Numbered from the stretch's first letter, positions 43,311-54,133 are shown. The stretch: DNA of 64,000 bases from Polaromonas sp. (GCA_013298815.1 JAAFJF010000002.1:117910-181909); one strand, 5' to 3'. Numbers and translations are program-made. The notes: generated from the sequence alone by a model not told the origin.

Positions 43311-43434
43311 ACTATTGCACAAAAAATCGATTTTTTGTTGCAAACGTTTACATCTAAGTTGGTTTTGAGCTTATGCTCACGCGAATTTCTCTGATTTTTG
43401 ATCAGTCCCAATATTTACAACTACCCAAAGGCGT

Positions 43435-44052
43435 ATGTCCATGTTTTCAATGAACCAATTTCGTGCAGCTAAATATTTACCTCTGACCGTTGTGGTTTTA
43501 GGATTACTAGGCATAGCAGGTTGTGCAAGCAAACCTGAAGTGGTTGCAGCGCCAGTTGTTGCAGCACCAAAAGCCGTTATTGCCATCGATCAAACCCCAC
43601 GCGGTGTGCAAATTCCGTTGCCAAACACAGTGTTATTTCAATTTGGCAAAGCTGATCTGAATGAGACGGCAGCTGCACCTTACTTAGATAAAATTGCCGT
43701 TTTAATCAAGACAAAATCCACCAAACAAGTTGCGATTGAGGGGCACACTGATAATGTAGGGTCGTTGCCTTCTAACCAAGCCATTTCACTTGCACGAGCA
43801 AAAAGCGTGTCAAATGCATTGTTAGCTCGCGGAGTACCTCAAGAGCGACTGCAGGCTGAGGGTTTTGCATTTCAGCGGCCAGTGGTTTCCAACAACAACG
43901 AAGAAGGACGCGCTTTGAACCGCCGTGTCGACATCATTATCTTAGATGAGAAGGTCGAAAACATCACCGCTGGTGAGCCAGCAAATGCGTTTGAATCCGC
44001 TTTTGCCAAATTAAAAGCCATGGTTGACGCAGGCTTGGTTAAAGCACTTTAA
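43435..44052 (+). CDS. OmpA-like lipoprotein, first of two paralogues
   Basis: A 205-residue outer-membrane-type lipoprotein. The signal has lipobox IAGC, then a Val/Ala-rich tether and an OmpA C-terminal-like domain with GHTDNVGSLPSNQAISLARAK, whose Asp and Arg would hold the diaminopimelate of peptidoglycan, and GRALNRRVDI. A helical tail follows. The next gene encodes a paralogue. Three in-frame ATGs (43435, 43441, 43450) are possible; 43435 has AAAGG closest upstream. Confidence 0.88.
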   Translation: MSMFSMNQFRAAKYLPLTVVVLGLLGIAGCASKPEVVAAPVVAAPKAVIAIDQTPRGVQIPLPNTVLFQFGKADLNETAAAPYLDKIAVLIKTKSTKQVAIEGHTDNVGSLPSNQAISLARAKSVSNALLARGVPQERLQAEGFAFQRPVVSNNNEEGRALNRRVDIIILDEKVENITAGEPANAFESAFAKLKAMVDAGLVKAL

Positions 44053-44409
44053 AGCCATGTTTGGCCACAGTTTAGCTACTACTTTCTAAGTATCGACGCA
44101 TATCATTTGCGTCGCTGAACATATGCTTTGACATCATGTTCGTAATAAATTTTATGCTGTAACTTTTGTTTTCGAAATATTTTTTAAATCATCTTACAAA
44201 ACATTTAACTATAAAAATAATAGCATCGCGTTCAATCTCATCAATAAGATTTTGACTATATCTTTTTAAAATTTATGTTTGAGACAAAAATATTTAGTCT
44301 CACTTTTTTGAGAGTAGATACAAAATGATTTATTTCAGTAACGCTTTGTCACCTTCTTGCACAGCGAGATCATTGCTAGACGTGTGTCGTGTTCGGTACG
44401 ATTTATCGT
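44053..44409. other. A+T-rich intergenic region between the OmpA-like paralogues
   Basis: 357 bases without a credible gene. A hairpin CGACGCA-N7-TGCGTCG at 44094-44114 follows the first paralogue but lacks a T run. The rest is strikingly A+T-rich and shows no repeat copy, tRNA or recognisable RNA. It presumably holds the promoter of the second paralogue. Confidence 0.5.
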
Positions 44410-44994
44410 ATGAAACACACTACTACAAACCGTCAACCTTTAGCACTATGGCTAGGGGTGTTGCTAGCTATTACTTTGGTAGCAGGTTATAACGTTACGC
44501 CCATGAAAAAGCAGCTGTATCAGATGGATCAGACAGCACGCGGTGTTGAGGTTAAGTTGAATAACAACGTCATGTTGTTTGAATTCGGCAAAGCCCAGCT
44601 GAGCCATGCATCGACACCATACTTAGATAAATTAGCGTTCTTAATCCTTTATAAATCATCCAAACAAGTAGCTGTAGAAGGGTTTACTGACAACATAGGC
44701 AGTATTGAAGTCAACCAAGCGCTCTCGAATGCGAGAGCCATGGTTGTGAGCGAAGCACTACAAAAGCGCGGCGTTCCAGCCAAGCGTCTGAAGTCTGCAG
44801 GGCTTGCTTTTCACAGACCTGTGATGTCCAACAGCCTTGAGCAAGGACGCGCTCTAAATCGACGTGCTGAAATCACGCTTTTAGACGAAACGGTTGACAA
44901 ATTGACGGAAGAATCGACCAACAACGCATTTCAACTGGCATTTTCTAGGCTCAAAAACATGGTAGAACAAGGCGCAATACGTCCCTTGTCTTGA
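44410..44994 (+). CDS. OmpA-like protein, second paralogue, without lipobox cysteine
   Basis: A 194-residue paralogue of the preceding gene (shared DQT.RGV, LFEFGKA.L, PYLDK, NRR.EI). The domain has GFTDNIGSIEVNQALSNARA, keeping the peptidoglycan-binding Asp and Arg but with Phe for the usual His. At the lipobox position the sequence is TLVAGYN, with Tyr for Cys, so lipid modification is impossible and the hydrophobic start probably acts as a membrane anchor. ATG 44410 is chosen over an upstream in-frame ATG at 44389. A duplication that has diverged in location is inferred. Confidence 0.82.
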   Translation: MKHTTTNRQPLALWLGVLLAITLVAGYNVTPMKKQLYQMDQTARGVEVKLNNNVMLFEFGKAQLSHASTPYLDKLAFLILYKSSKQVAVEGFTDNIGSIEVNQALSNARAMVVSEALQKRGVPAKRLKSAGLAFHRPVMSNSLEQGRALNRRAEITLLDETVDKLTEESTNNAFQLAFSRLKNMVEQGAIRPLS

Positions 44995-45074
44995 TTTTTA
45001 AGATTAAACTCTTGGTACGCTTATATCGTCCCTCAAACTAGCTTTTAACTATTTATTTACCAAACAAATCCCTC

Positions 45075-45938
45075 ATGCTAAATCGTCGTTATTTTTCTAC
45101 TGTCATGGCTGCCGGCTTAGCTTCTCTGGGCACAGCAAGTTTTGCGCAACAGCGCCCCAAGCTAGCCTTGGTGTTGGGTGCTGGATCGGCACGTGGTTTC
45201 GCACACATTGGCATCATCAAGGCTTTGGACGCAGCAGGTATCAAACCCGATTTGATCGTAGGTGCAAGCGCAGGCAGCGTGATTGGTGTGTTTTACGCGG
45301 CTGGCTACACCGGTTTGCAAATGGAAGAGGTGGCAATGAAGGTGCGCGATGCTGACGTGATTGACGCTGCAGCCAACACCAAACGCGGCTTGGTAGGCGG
45401 TGAAGCATTGCAAAAGCTCATCAATAACTTCGTCAAAGATAAACCTCTGGAGGCACTGAAAACGCCATTCATCGCCATGGCGACCAACCTCAAAACAGGC
45501 GACCCAGTGCAATTGCGCATTGGCGATGCTGGCCAAGCCGTACGTGCCTCCAGCAGCATGCCAGGGGTGTTTTTACCGACCATGATTGGTGGCATGGAGT
45601 TGGTGGATGGCGCTATCAGCAGCCCTTTGCCCGTATCAGTGGCGCGGCAAATGGGTGCAGAAACGATTATTGCGATAGACGTGGGTGCAGCGCCACAAAA
45701 CGCGCACGCTGCGGGGATTTACGAGATTGTGATGCAATCGTTTGAAATCATGGGTCAGTCGATTTCAAGACTTGAAGGCCAAAAAGCTGATGTCCTGATT
45801 AAACCCAATGTCGGTGGATTTTCAGGGTCTGATTTCAGCAACCGCGCGCAATTGATTGCAGCCGGTTTCACGGCGGGTCAACGTGCGATAGAGCAAATCA
45901 AATTAGCACAGAACAGCAGCTACAAAAAACGAAAATAG
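45075..45938 (+). CDS. Patatin-like phospholipase, exported
   Basis: A 287-residue patatin-family lipase similar to RssA/YlbK. The N-terminus is a signal (MLNRRYFSTVMAAGLASLG, cleavage after FAQ). The oxyanion loop is GAGSARGFAHIG, the nucleophile elbow GASAG (Ser in GXSXG) and the catalytic Asp in LVDGAISSPLP. Serine-Asp dyad complete. The export signal differs from the cytoplasmic RssA. Substrate unknown, probably phospholipid acyl chains. Confidence 0.88.
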   Translation: MLNRRYFSTVMAAGLASLGTASFAQQRPKLALVLGAGSARGFAHIGIIKALDAAGIKPDLIVGASAGSVIGVFYAAGYTGLQMEEVAMKVRDADVIDAAANTKRGLVGGEALQKLINNFVKDKPLEALKTPFIAMATNLKTGDPVQLRIGDAGQAVRASSSMPGVFLPTMIGGMELVDGAISSPLPVSVARQMGAETIIAIDVGAAPQNAHAAGIYEIVMQSFEIMGQSISRLEGQKADVLIKPNVGGFSGSDFSNRAQLIAAGFTAGQRAIEQIKLAQNSSYKKRK

Positions 45939-45940
45939 TT

Positions 45941-46141
45941 CTAAACGGCTGCAGGTGCATCGGGCTGAGCAGTAGAAGGCTGTGCACTGTCTAGTGCGCC
46001 GTCTTCTGGTTCACCTTCAATCGGGTCACCCACTCTTAAACCTGATTTAAGCTCAGACTTCATCTTGAGCTTTTCCTCTTTTTTCTTCTTTTTTGCGAGT
46101 TCTTTTTGACGCTTTTCGAAGCCGTAATTAGGAGTTGCCAA
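45941..46141 (-). CDS. Small conserved lysine-rich protein, unknown function
   Basis: A 66-residue protein: MATPNYGFEKRQKELAKKKKK at the start, a coiled basic helix, then an acidic Pro/Ala/Glu tail. Short proteins with the same N-terminal block are familiar from many Burkholderiales; no function is known to me. It converges with the patatin gene, with only two bases between stops. Confidence 0.75.
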   Translation of the reverse strand: MATPNYGFEKRQKELAKKKKKEEKLKMKSELKSGLRVGDPIEGEPEDGALDSAQPSTAQPDAPAAV

Positions 46142-46228
46142 GATGTTCTTTCAGGTAATGTGTCGAGATCAGTCAAAAACTGACTATGACACTGACTTTA
46201 ACAGCTTATTGCGCCTTCTTATTGCAAT

Positions 46229-47437
46229 TTAATTGAAAGCGGCTTGCATAGCCTGCACCAAATCGGCCTGCAAATCTTCAACAGCTTCCAAACCAATCGA
46301 AAAACGTACCAAATGGCCTGATTTCAAAGTATCAGGCAGTGTGCCGCCCCGAATTGATTTCACGTCATACGGTACGACCAAGCTGACCGGCCCACCCCAA
46401 CTGAAACCCAGTTTGAAAAGCTTCAACGTATCACAGAACGCATCAATCTGCTCTTTGCTGTACTTTGGGTCTAACATGATGCTGAACAAACCAGCGGCAT
46501 GGTCATTTTTGCAAACAGCTTTCCAATGCACATGCCCAGGCGAGCTTTCAAGCGCAGGGTGCAGCACCTGCACAACCTCAGCACGGTTCGATAACCACAT
46601 TGCTAATTGCTTCGCCACCACATCGTGCGCTTTGTAGCGCAGCGCCATGCTGGGCAGCGAGCGCAAAATTGATTCAATATCATTGACACCCACGTGGTAG
46701 CCCATGCGCATGTGGCACAGCTTGATGAGTTTGAACAACGCATCATCTCGGGTGATAACACTGCCCATCAGTACATCGCCCCCGCCGCTGGGGTATTTGG
46801 TCAAGGCATGCACCGAAATATCGACACCTTGTACTTTACCGTTTTCTTGGTCAAATTCAAACGGATTGAACGCCAAGCCAGCGCCCCAAGTGTTGTCAAG
46901 CGCGGTCAAAATGCCTTTTGCTTTACAAATGTTGAGTAAAGTCGGTAAATCAGGAAACTCCATGGTGATGGAGCCTGGCGCTTCTAGCCAAACCAGCTTG
47001 GTTTTCGGCGAGATTTTGTCTTCTAAATCCTGCGGATTCATCGCATCGTAGCTAATAAAGCTGATGCCGAAGTGGCTCATCTCACTGCTCGCCAAGACTT
47101 TACTGGGGCCATAGACATTGCTGGGTAGCAGCACTTCATCGCCAGCTTTAAGCAATGCAAAATTAACCAACGTGATCGCGGCCAAACCACTTGGCACCAG
47201 GCTGCAATAGGTGCCGCCCTCTAGCGTACACAGCCGCTCTTCCAACAAAAACGTGGTCGGTGTGCCCTTGGTGCCGTAGGTGTATTGGTGCCCCAACTCG
47301 TCAAAGTACCGCGCACGCATGGTGCGGGTGTTGGGGAAAAAGATGGTGGACGCTTTAAAAACACCGGGCTGCGGTGCGCTGTAGCCGTCAGGCGGCTGAT
47401 AGGGATGATGGATAAGTTGTGTTGTTTTATCCATCAA
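46229..47437 (-). CDS. metC: Cys/Met metabolism PLP-dependent enzyme, cystathionine beta-lyase-like
   Basis: A 402-residue fold-type I enzyme. Seen are YGTKGTPTTFLLEERLCTLEGG, the PLP-ring region YGPSKVLAS, LDNTWGAG with the PLP Asp, and the Schiff-base Lys near residue 213 in HALTKYPSGGGDVLMG. The C-terminal SWGGPVSLVVPYD and VRFSIGLEAVEDL match cystathionine beta-lyases of the MetC group. It would cleave cystathionine to homocysteine. Initiation at 47437 or the next codon 47434. Confidence 0.88.
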   Translation of the reverse strand: MMDKTTQLIHHPYQPPDGYSAPQPGVFKASTIFFPNTRTMRARYFDELGHQYTYGTKGTPTTFLLEERLCTLEGGTYCSLVPSGLAAITLVNFALLKAGDEVLLPSNVYGPSKVLASSEMSHFGISFISYDAMNPQDLEDKISPKTKLVWLEAPGSITMEFPDLPTLLNICKAKGILTALDNTWGAGLAFNPFEFDQENGKVQGVDISVHALTKYPSGGGDVLMGSVITRDDALFKLIKLCHMRMGYHVGVNDIESILRSLPSMALRYKAHDVVAKQLAMWLSNRAEVVQVLHPALESSPGHVHWKAVCKNDHAAGLFSIMLDPKYSKEQIDAFCDTLKLFKLGFSWGGPVSLVVPYDVKSIRGGTLPDTLKSGHLVRFSIGLEAVEDLQADLVQAMQAAFN

Positions 47438-47475
47438 CCGCTTTCAAAATATTCTCAAAAACCTAGAACGACCTT

Positions 47476-48000
47476 TTAAACCGACCACTTAGTTATCAAA
47501 TTCTCAACACGGGTTGAGTCATAGCCTTCAAACGGCTGGTGAATCCACGGGTTGGTCGGCAAATGTTCGACTGAATAATCAGCCTGAAACGCAGAAACGC
47601 CTTTGGTCCACAGCACAGCGCTGCGCAGCTCAGTGATAGGCGCGTAGTTGTTTTTCAACTGGTCGATGACCTTGATCAAGGTGTGGCCTGTATCCGCCAA
47701 ATCGTCCACCAAGAGCACTCGTCCTGCAATTTCGCCTTTGGGCGTGGTGATGAAGCGGGCGATGTCCAAATTGCCTTGCTGAGTACCAGCTTCAGCACGG
47801 TAGGAGCTGGTGGACATGATGGCCAAAGGTTTGTCGAAAATACGGGACAAGATATCGCCCGGACGCATGCCACCACGAGCCAAACACAAAATCGTGTCGA
47901 ACTGCCAGCCGGATTGGTGGATCTTGATGGCGAGTTTTTCAATCAGGTTGTGGTACTCGTCATAGCTCACGTAGAGGTGTTTGCCGTCTTCAGTTAACAT
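47476..48000 (-). CDS. Purine-type phosphoribosyltransferase
   Basis: A 174-residue type I phosphoribosyltransferase. The PRPP loop is RVLLVDDLADTGHT and the N-terminal part contains ILCLARGGMRPGDILSRI. Proteins of this branch are annotated as xanthine or hypoxanthine phosphoribosyltransferases. It lies downstream of purA and hisZ on the same strand, a conserved arrangement in betaproteobacteria, supporting a role in purine salvage. RBS AGGAG before ATG. A dispersed repeat lies between it and purA. Confidence 0.87.
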   Translation of the reverse strand: MLTEDGKHLYVSYDEYHNLIEKLAIKIHQSGWQFDTILCLARGGMRPGDILSRIFDKPLAIMSTSSYRAEAGTQQGNLDIARFITTPKGEIAGRVLLVDDLADTGHTLIKVIDQLKNNYAPITELRSAVLWTKGVSAFQADYSVEHLPTNPWIHQPFEGYDSTRVENLITKWSV

Positions 48001-48048
48001 TTTTTGTCTCCTAAAATTAATGATTTTGAATGATTAAATACAATAAAT

Positions 48049-48090
48049 GCTATAAATTTAATAGCTACTCAGGCAATAAATACGCCGAAT
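48049..48090 (+). repeat. Dispersed hairpin-core repeat, copy 10 (intergenic)
   Basis: Hairpin GCTATAAATTTAATAGC (near-perfect) then TACTCAGGCAATAAATACG and CCGAATA, in the 124-base gap between purA and the phosphoribosyltransferase. Confidence 0.88.
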
Positions 48091-48124
48091 AAGTGTCAAT
48101 TTATGTATATTTATAAATTTATTT

Positions 48125-49477
<1,353 letters not shown>

Positions 49478-49541
49478 TCAATTTTCTAGAAATGTACTTA
49501 CTTGATACTGAAAAACGTATTTAACTTTGATTGAATAAACG

Positions 49542-50702
49542 TTAAACCGCTTGAATAACCCATTGACCAGTGACCTCGACCAACTCGCGGTCACAGTCAA
49601 ACTCGTCCACTTCGCTCTCATGACCAGGCAACACACAAACAACGGTTTCGCCCACATCGCGCAGACGCTTGATAGCGGCACGCAAACTGACTGATTCACC
49701 CCATGGCGCACGAATCGCGGCTTTGAGCGGGCGCGGCGCGACGGCGCTGACCAATTCTTTGATATCTAAGCTGAAACCTACCGCAGGACGGTTGCGACCA
49801 AACACAGCGCCAACTTCGTCATAACGACCGCCGCGAACCAAAGAATCAGGTGCATTTTTCGCGTAAATCGCAAAGCGAGCACCGCTGTAATAAGCGTAGC
49901 CGCTTAGTTCCGCAAGGTCAAAAGTAACTTTAGAACCGTTGATTTGCGATGCTAACCACTTCAAATTTGATAGCGCCTCAGGCAGTATATCCGCCGGCTG
50001 CAACACTTTTAAGGCTTCCTCCAACACCTTTTCATCGCCATACAGCTGCACCAAAGCAACCAAGCTTTCACGTGCTGCTTTGGGCAGATTTTTAGTCAAA
50101 CTAGCGAGTTCACTGGCATCTTTTTCAGCCAAAGCGGCATGAATTTGGCTCAGTTGTGACGCTGGCAACACGGTTTGAATACTAGCTTCAGATAACAAAT
50201 ACCGCACAATCCGCGCGTCCGACATATCGACGCTCAAGTCGCTGACTTGGGCGACTTTCAAGCAATCCAGCGCCAGCAAAAGCACTTCTAAATCAGCCTC
50301 ACGCCCAGCGTGACCGTAAATTTCAGCTCCAAACTGCAACGGCTCGCGGGTCGCTTGCGGGCGGTCTGGACGGGTGTGCAGCACGGGGCCGGCGTAGCAA
50401 AGACGCGTCACACCGGCGCGGTTCAGCAAATGGGCGTCAATGCGAGCGACTTGCGGGGTGGTGTCGGCACGCAAACCCAAGGTACGACCAGAAAGCTGGT
50501 CCACTAGCTTAAACGTCTGTAAATCCAGCGCTTCGCCGGTACCGGTGAGCAACGACTCCAGATGCTCCAACAGCGGCGGCATCACCAGCTCGTAGCCATA
50601 GCTGCGGGCGGTGTCTAGCAAACTGCGACGGAGTTCTTCGATGTGCCTAGCCTCGGACGGCAAAACATCGGCAATGTGATCTGGCAGCACCCAAGCGGAC
50701 AT
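49542..50702 (-). CDS. hisZ: ATP phosphoribosyltransferase regulatory subunit HisZ
   Basis: HisZ, a catalytically inactive HisRS paralogue, binds short-form HisG and gives histidine feedback inhibition. 386 residues; motif 2-like [23 protein letters not shown].. region [17 protein letters not shown], and [11 protein letters not shown]...[10 protein letters not shown] are recognisable. A dispersed repeat is translated as [13 protein letters not shown] in the insertion domain. The gene is directly upstream of purA. Its presence implies a short HisG elsewhere. Confidence 0.93.
   Translation of the reverse strand: MSAWVLPDHIADVLPSEARHIEELRRSLLDTARSYGYELVMPPLLEHLESLLTGTGEALDLQTFKLVDQLSGRTLGLRADTTPQVARIDAHLLNRAGVTRLCYAGPVLHTRPDRPQATREPLQFGAEIYGHAGREADLEVLLLALDCLKVAQVSDLSVDMSDARIVRYLLSEASIQTVLPASQLSQIHAALAEKDASELASLTKNLPKAARESLVALVQLYGDEKVLEEALKVLQPADILPEALSNLKWLASQINGSKVTFDLAELSGYAYYSGARFAIYAKNAPDSLVRGGRYDEVGAVFGRNRPAVGFSLDIKELVSAVAPRPLKAAIRAPWGESVSLRAAIKRLRDVGETVVCVLPGHESEVDEFDCDRELVEVTGQWVIQAV
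49958..49999 (+). repeat. Dispersed hairpin-core repeat, copy 11 (inside hisZ)
   Basis: Plus-strand arm ACTTCAAATTTGATAGC (containing the palindrome TCAAATTTGA) then GCCTCAGGCAGTATATCCG and CCGGCT. It is antisense to hisZ and does not break the frame. Confidence 0.78.
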
Positions 50703-50762
50703 GGCAATTTGTGACAGGCTGTTAAAACGTAGATTTTACAGGGTTACGAGATGGGGTTTGCT

Positions 50763-51950
50763 TTAAACGTAACCGTAAAGCCAAGGTACATCCATTATTT
50801 TCTTGCCCAACACCCCCATCGCAGCATCCCGCGCCCAGCTGACGGGTGGTTTGGCATGGAAAATCTGGCCGTTTCGGGCGGCGCGGGTTTGCACTTTGGC
50901 ATTGCGTTGCCAGCGAGATTGGGCGTAAAGCTGCAAGGCTGAAGGTAAATCGTTTGGATTTTGCTTGATCGATACAGCCAAAGCCTGCGCATCTTCCAGC
51001 GCCATGCCCGCGCCCTGCGCCAAATACGGCAGCATGGGGTGGGCGGCATCGCCTAGGAGGGCGATGTGTGGGTGGGCGGGGTTGAACATATTAGTAGATG
51101 AGGTCATGGGCGGTCTGTCAAACAAGTCCCAGCGCGTCCATGCATTTTGCTCCGTCGCTGTTTGAAAGACTTTTTGCAATACTTTTGATAGCTGCTTAGG
51201 CAGTAAATACGCTGGCTGGGTGGCATTTACACCATTAAATTGACCAATTTGACCATTATTTTCGTCGCAATACACGATATTAAGCGATTTACCCTGCTGC
51301 ACGGGGTAGGCGATGGTGTGGCTGTCGGGCGCTAGCCACGCGGTGACTTGGTCTTGCTGCAATTCAGGCGGCACATGGCCTATGGGTAGCAAAGCACGCC
51401 AAGCGGTGTGGCCGGTTGCGCGTGGCTCAGAATCACCTAAAACATGTTGTCGAACGCGGCTGCGCAAACCATCTGCGCCAATCAAAGCGTCGGCATTGAA
51501 GCTATTGCCAGCTTCTGTAGTGACGGTAACTTGTTGATTTGATTCAGCAACAGCGCTAATTTTGGCATTCAAATGCAATTCAACATTCGGCCTCTGGCGA
51601 ACGGCGTTTAGCAACAAAGCGTGCAAATCAGCTCGGTGAAAAGTGGAAAACGGGTAGCCGTAGCGGACTTGGGCTTTTTCGCCCATTTCAAGTTGTCCAA
51701 GTAGTTTGTTGGATCTGACGTTGCGGACTTGTAGCCTTTCAGGGAAATTCGCGGTTTGCTTCAAAGCATCTGCCAAGCCCCAATCGCACAACACTTTGTA
51801 GGCATTGGGGCTGATTTGTACGCCTGCGCCTACTTCACCAAAAGCGTCGGATTGCTCTAAAACGGTAATTTTTAACCCAATTTGAGCGAGAGCCAAAGCC
51901 GCGCCCAAACCGCCAATGCCTGCACCAGCAATCAGAACGTGAGCCGTCAT
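50763..51950 (-). CDS. FAD-dependent aromatic monooxygenase
   Basis: A 395-residue group A flavin monooxygenase resembling salicylate hydroxylase. FAD motifs: IAGAGIGGLGAALAL, the DG motif ALIGADGLRSRVR and ALLGDAAHPMLPYLAQGAG with the C-terminal GD motif. Start ATG at 51950 overlaps the stop of the GTPase gene (ATGA), so translation is coupled. A dispersed repeat is translated as QPAYLLPKQLSKVLQ in the substrate domain. The substrate is unknown; no aromatic pathway genes are adjacent. Confidence 0.85.
   Translation of the reverse strand: MTAHVLIAGAGIGGLGAALALAQIGLKITVLEQSDAFGEVGAGVQISPNAYKVLCDWGLADALKQTANFPERLQVRNVRSNKLLGQLEMGEKAQVRYGYPFSTFHRADLHALLLNAVRQRPNVELHLNAKISAVAESNQQVTVTTEAGNSFNADALIGADGLRSRVRQHVLGDSEPRATGHTAWRALLPIGHVPPELQQDQVTAWLAPDSHTIAYPVQQGKSLNIVYCDENNGQIGQFNGVNATQPAYLLPKQLSKVLQKVFQTATEQNAWTRWDLFDRPPMTSSTNMFNPAHPHIALLGDAAHPMLPYLAQGAGMALEDAQALAVSIKQNPNDLPSALQLYAQSRWQRNAKVQTRAARNGQIFHAKPPVSWARDAAMGVLGKKIMDVPWLYGYV
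51176..51217 (+). repeat. Dispersed hairpin-core repeat, copy 12 (inside monooxygenase gene)
   Basis: Plus-strand arm GCAATACTTTTGATAGC then TGCTTAGGCAGTAAATACG and CTGGCT. Antisense to the gene, frame intact. It is used in the same frame as in hisZ (P-A-x-x-L-P-x-x-L-S). Confidence 0.8.
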
Positions 51951-54133
51951 GCCGACTCGCCCGCTTCTGGATACAAACTTTGCAGCACGCCTTGAGTGGC
52001 TTGCAACAACATGGTTTGCAGCTTGGTTTGAGCCTCTGAAGTTGTTAGCTCAGCAGTTGCAATGGCAGCTTTTGCCCAAATTGCATGTAATTCAGCCCAC
52101 TGCGGCGCAAGCGCAGCTTCAATGCGTTCAACCCAAAAAGCAGGTGGTTCAACTTCCGTCCACTCACCTCGGCCACGGCCAAAATGGGCAATAGCGAGGT
52201 AAGTTAACAGCGCGGAACGTGTCAATTCGTCCAACACATCCGGCGTCCAAGCCAAGCTGCTGGTGTCCACACCTTTGACATGGTTGTACCCCCGCGCCAG
52301 CCCTGCCCCACCCAGCGCACCCAGCACGCCGCCAGCCAACATGCCGCCACCCAACGTTAAACCACCACTCAAAATATCGGCTTTCAGCCCCATCAAAGCA
52401 CCTGTTACCACGCTGCCCCACAGTGCAGCTTTGCCTTCGCTTTTGGGCGCTTTGAGAGCAACTTGCTCAGCAAAACGGGCTAACTGGGTTAACACTGTTT
52501 TGGATGCGCTACCTTCTAGCTGGTGCAAAGCAATCAAAGCATCGGTGCTGCTGCGCACGTCTGCATCCAAGCGTTGTGCGAGACGCTGCATGGCTGCGTC
52601 TTTTTCGGCATTTGCGTTGGTGATTTTGCCCAGCAAACTGGTTTCTTTGACGACCTCAAAGTCTTGCGCCGCTCGCAGCAAACGCTGAGCAAGCAGATGC
52701 ATAGATGCCGCAAAGCGCCGCTGGTTGCGTTGCTCCCACGCAGCTTTCAGGCGTGTAAACATGGCTTGCTGCGATGGTAAATTTGCCATAGCTGCCATCG
52801 CAGCCGACACTGACGTCAACAAACGCCCCTCTTGCACCCAGCAGCGCGTGAATGCATCTAATAAGAGAACATCTTTCACACATGTCGAGCTTGCTAAGCG
52901 TGCTTTCCAGCGTTTTAACTCGGCGTTTGCTAGTTCTGGCGTCTGAATGTCACCGACTTGATTGAGCAACACAACCACCGGCTTGCTAATTAAGTCCAGA
53001 ACCTTCAACTCTGCGTCTAGATAGGGGATATCAGCTGGGTTTTCAGAAGCGTTGATGAGATAAAGCACCACATCCGACTCGTCTAAAATATGCCGCACCG
53101 CGCGCTGGCTGTACCAAAATGCGCGATTTTGCAGCCTGTCCCACACTTCCGACATGAACCAGCCAAGCGGATTACCCGCTTGAGACATGCGCTTGGCCAG
53201 CAGCTCACTGTCGCCAAAGCCGGGCGTGTCCCACAGCTCCAAACGCTCTAGCACTTGGTTGTACAGAGCTTCGACCAAAACATGCTTTTCAGCTGTGTGG
53301 GTGACATGCTCAGCATCACGTACTTCACCGATATCGCGCCCTAAAAGTGTGCGAGCCAATGTGGTTTTGCCGACGTTGGTGTGGGCGACTAGGCTCAGGG
53401 CGATGGTTTGAACGCTGCTGTAGCTGGTCGGGGCAAGGGCTGATGGGTTGTTGGGTGTAGATATTTGCACTGCGGCGCGGCTGGCGATTTTTGCCGCAAG
53501 CGCTGATTGCAGGGCTGTAGCTTGGCGATTCGCCCACAAAGCTAGCAAGCAGCGCGGCAGCAAAACGACCAGAAATACGGTGATGGCGTACCAATGGATC
53601 CAACGCCCTGCGTTTTCACCCACATGTCCTGCGTTCATGGCGGGAGCACGCAATTGCTCAAAACTGGCCAAATCCGGCAAAGCCAAGCCGCCAAAGAAAC
53701 TGCCTAACCAAGCTGCCGGTGAAAGCACCGTACTTATCAAGCTGTGCGCTGATGACGCCGATAAAAACGTGCTTTGCCACTGCGCTTGGTAGTCAAACAC
53801 CAGCCCACGCCAATACATCGCCAGCAAGGCACCTAAAGCCAGCGCCGCTGCAGCCCAGTGCATCACCGTTGTGCCACGCGCCAAGGCTATCGCCGCCGTT
53901 TGATCTCGTTTGGGTAACTTGAAATGTCGCGATTTAGAGAGCGCATTCACCGCGATAAACGCATAAACTGCAACGTTCCACAGCATCAAAAGCAGAAGCG
54001 GCGGTGCTAGGATGTTGACCGTGTGGCTACTTGAATCAATAGCGTCTGTGCCGATGCCCAGCAAAAACGCCCCTAAAACGACCAGCCATCCCGCCCATGC
54101 AGGGAATTTCAGTGCGGATTGCCAAAAAGTCAT
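51947..54133 (-). CDS. Membrane-anchored GTPase, DUF2868-DUF3482 combined protein
   Basis: A 728-residue protein. The first 220 residues carry about four membrane segments (for example WLVVLGAFLLGIGTDAI, PPLLLLMLWNVAVYAFIAVN) like the C-terminal part of DUF2868. A GTPase domain follows: G1 VAHTNVGKTTLAR, G3 WDTPGFGD, G4 as LNQVGD (Gln for the usual Lys). The remainder, with a glycine-rich membrane-like stretch (LGGGMLAGGVLGALGGAGLARG), matches DUF3482. In related genomes I know these as two neighbouring genes; here a single frame joins them and the N-terminal part of DUF2868 is missing. Function unknown. Confidence 0.8.
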   Translation of the reverse strand: MTFWQSALKFPAWAGWLVVLGAFLLGIGTDAIDSSSHTVNILAPPLLLLMLWNVAVYAFIAVNALSKSRHFKLPKRDQTAAIALARGTTVMHWAAAALALGALLAMYWRGLVFDYQAQWQSTFLSASSAHSLISTVLSPAAWLGSFFGGLALPDLASFEQLRAPAMNAGHVGENAGRWIHWYAITVFLVVLLPRCLLALWANRQATALQSALAAKIASRAAVQISTPNNPSALAPTSYSSVQTIALSLVAHTNVGKTTLARTLLGRDIGEVRDAEHVTHTAEKHVLVEALYNQVLERLELWDTPGFGDSELLAKRMSQAGNPLGWFMSEVWDRLQNRAFWYSQRAVRHILDESDVVLYLINASENPADIPYLDAELKVLDLISKPVVVLLNQVGDIQTPELANAELKRWKARLASSTCVKDVLLLDAFTRCWVQEGRLLTSVSAAMAAMANLPSQQAMFTRLKAAWEQRNQRRFAASMHLLAQRLLRAAQDFEVVKETSLLGKITNANAEKDAAMQRLAQRLDADVRSSTDALIALHQLEGSASKTVLTQLARFAEQVALKAPKSEGKAALWGSVVTGALMGLKADILSGGLTLGGGMLAGGVLGALGGAGLARGYNHVKGVDTSSLAWTPDVLDELTRSALLTYLAIAHFGRGRGEWTEVEPPAFWVERIEAALAPQWAELHAIWAKAAIATAELTTSEAQTKLQTMLLQATQGVLQSLYPEAGESA

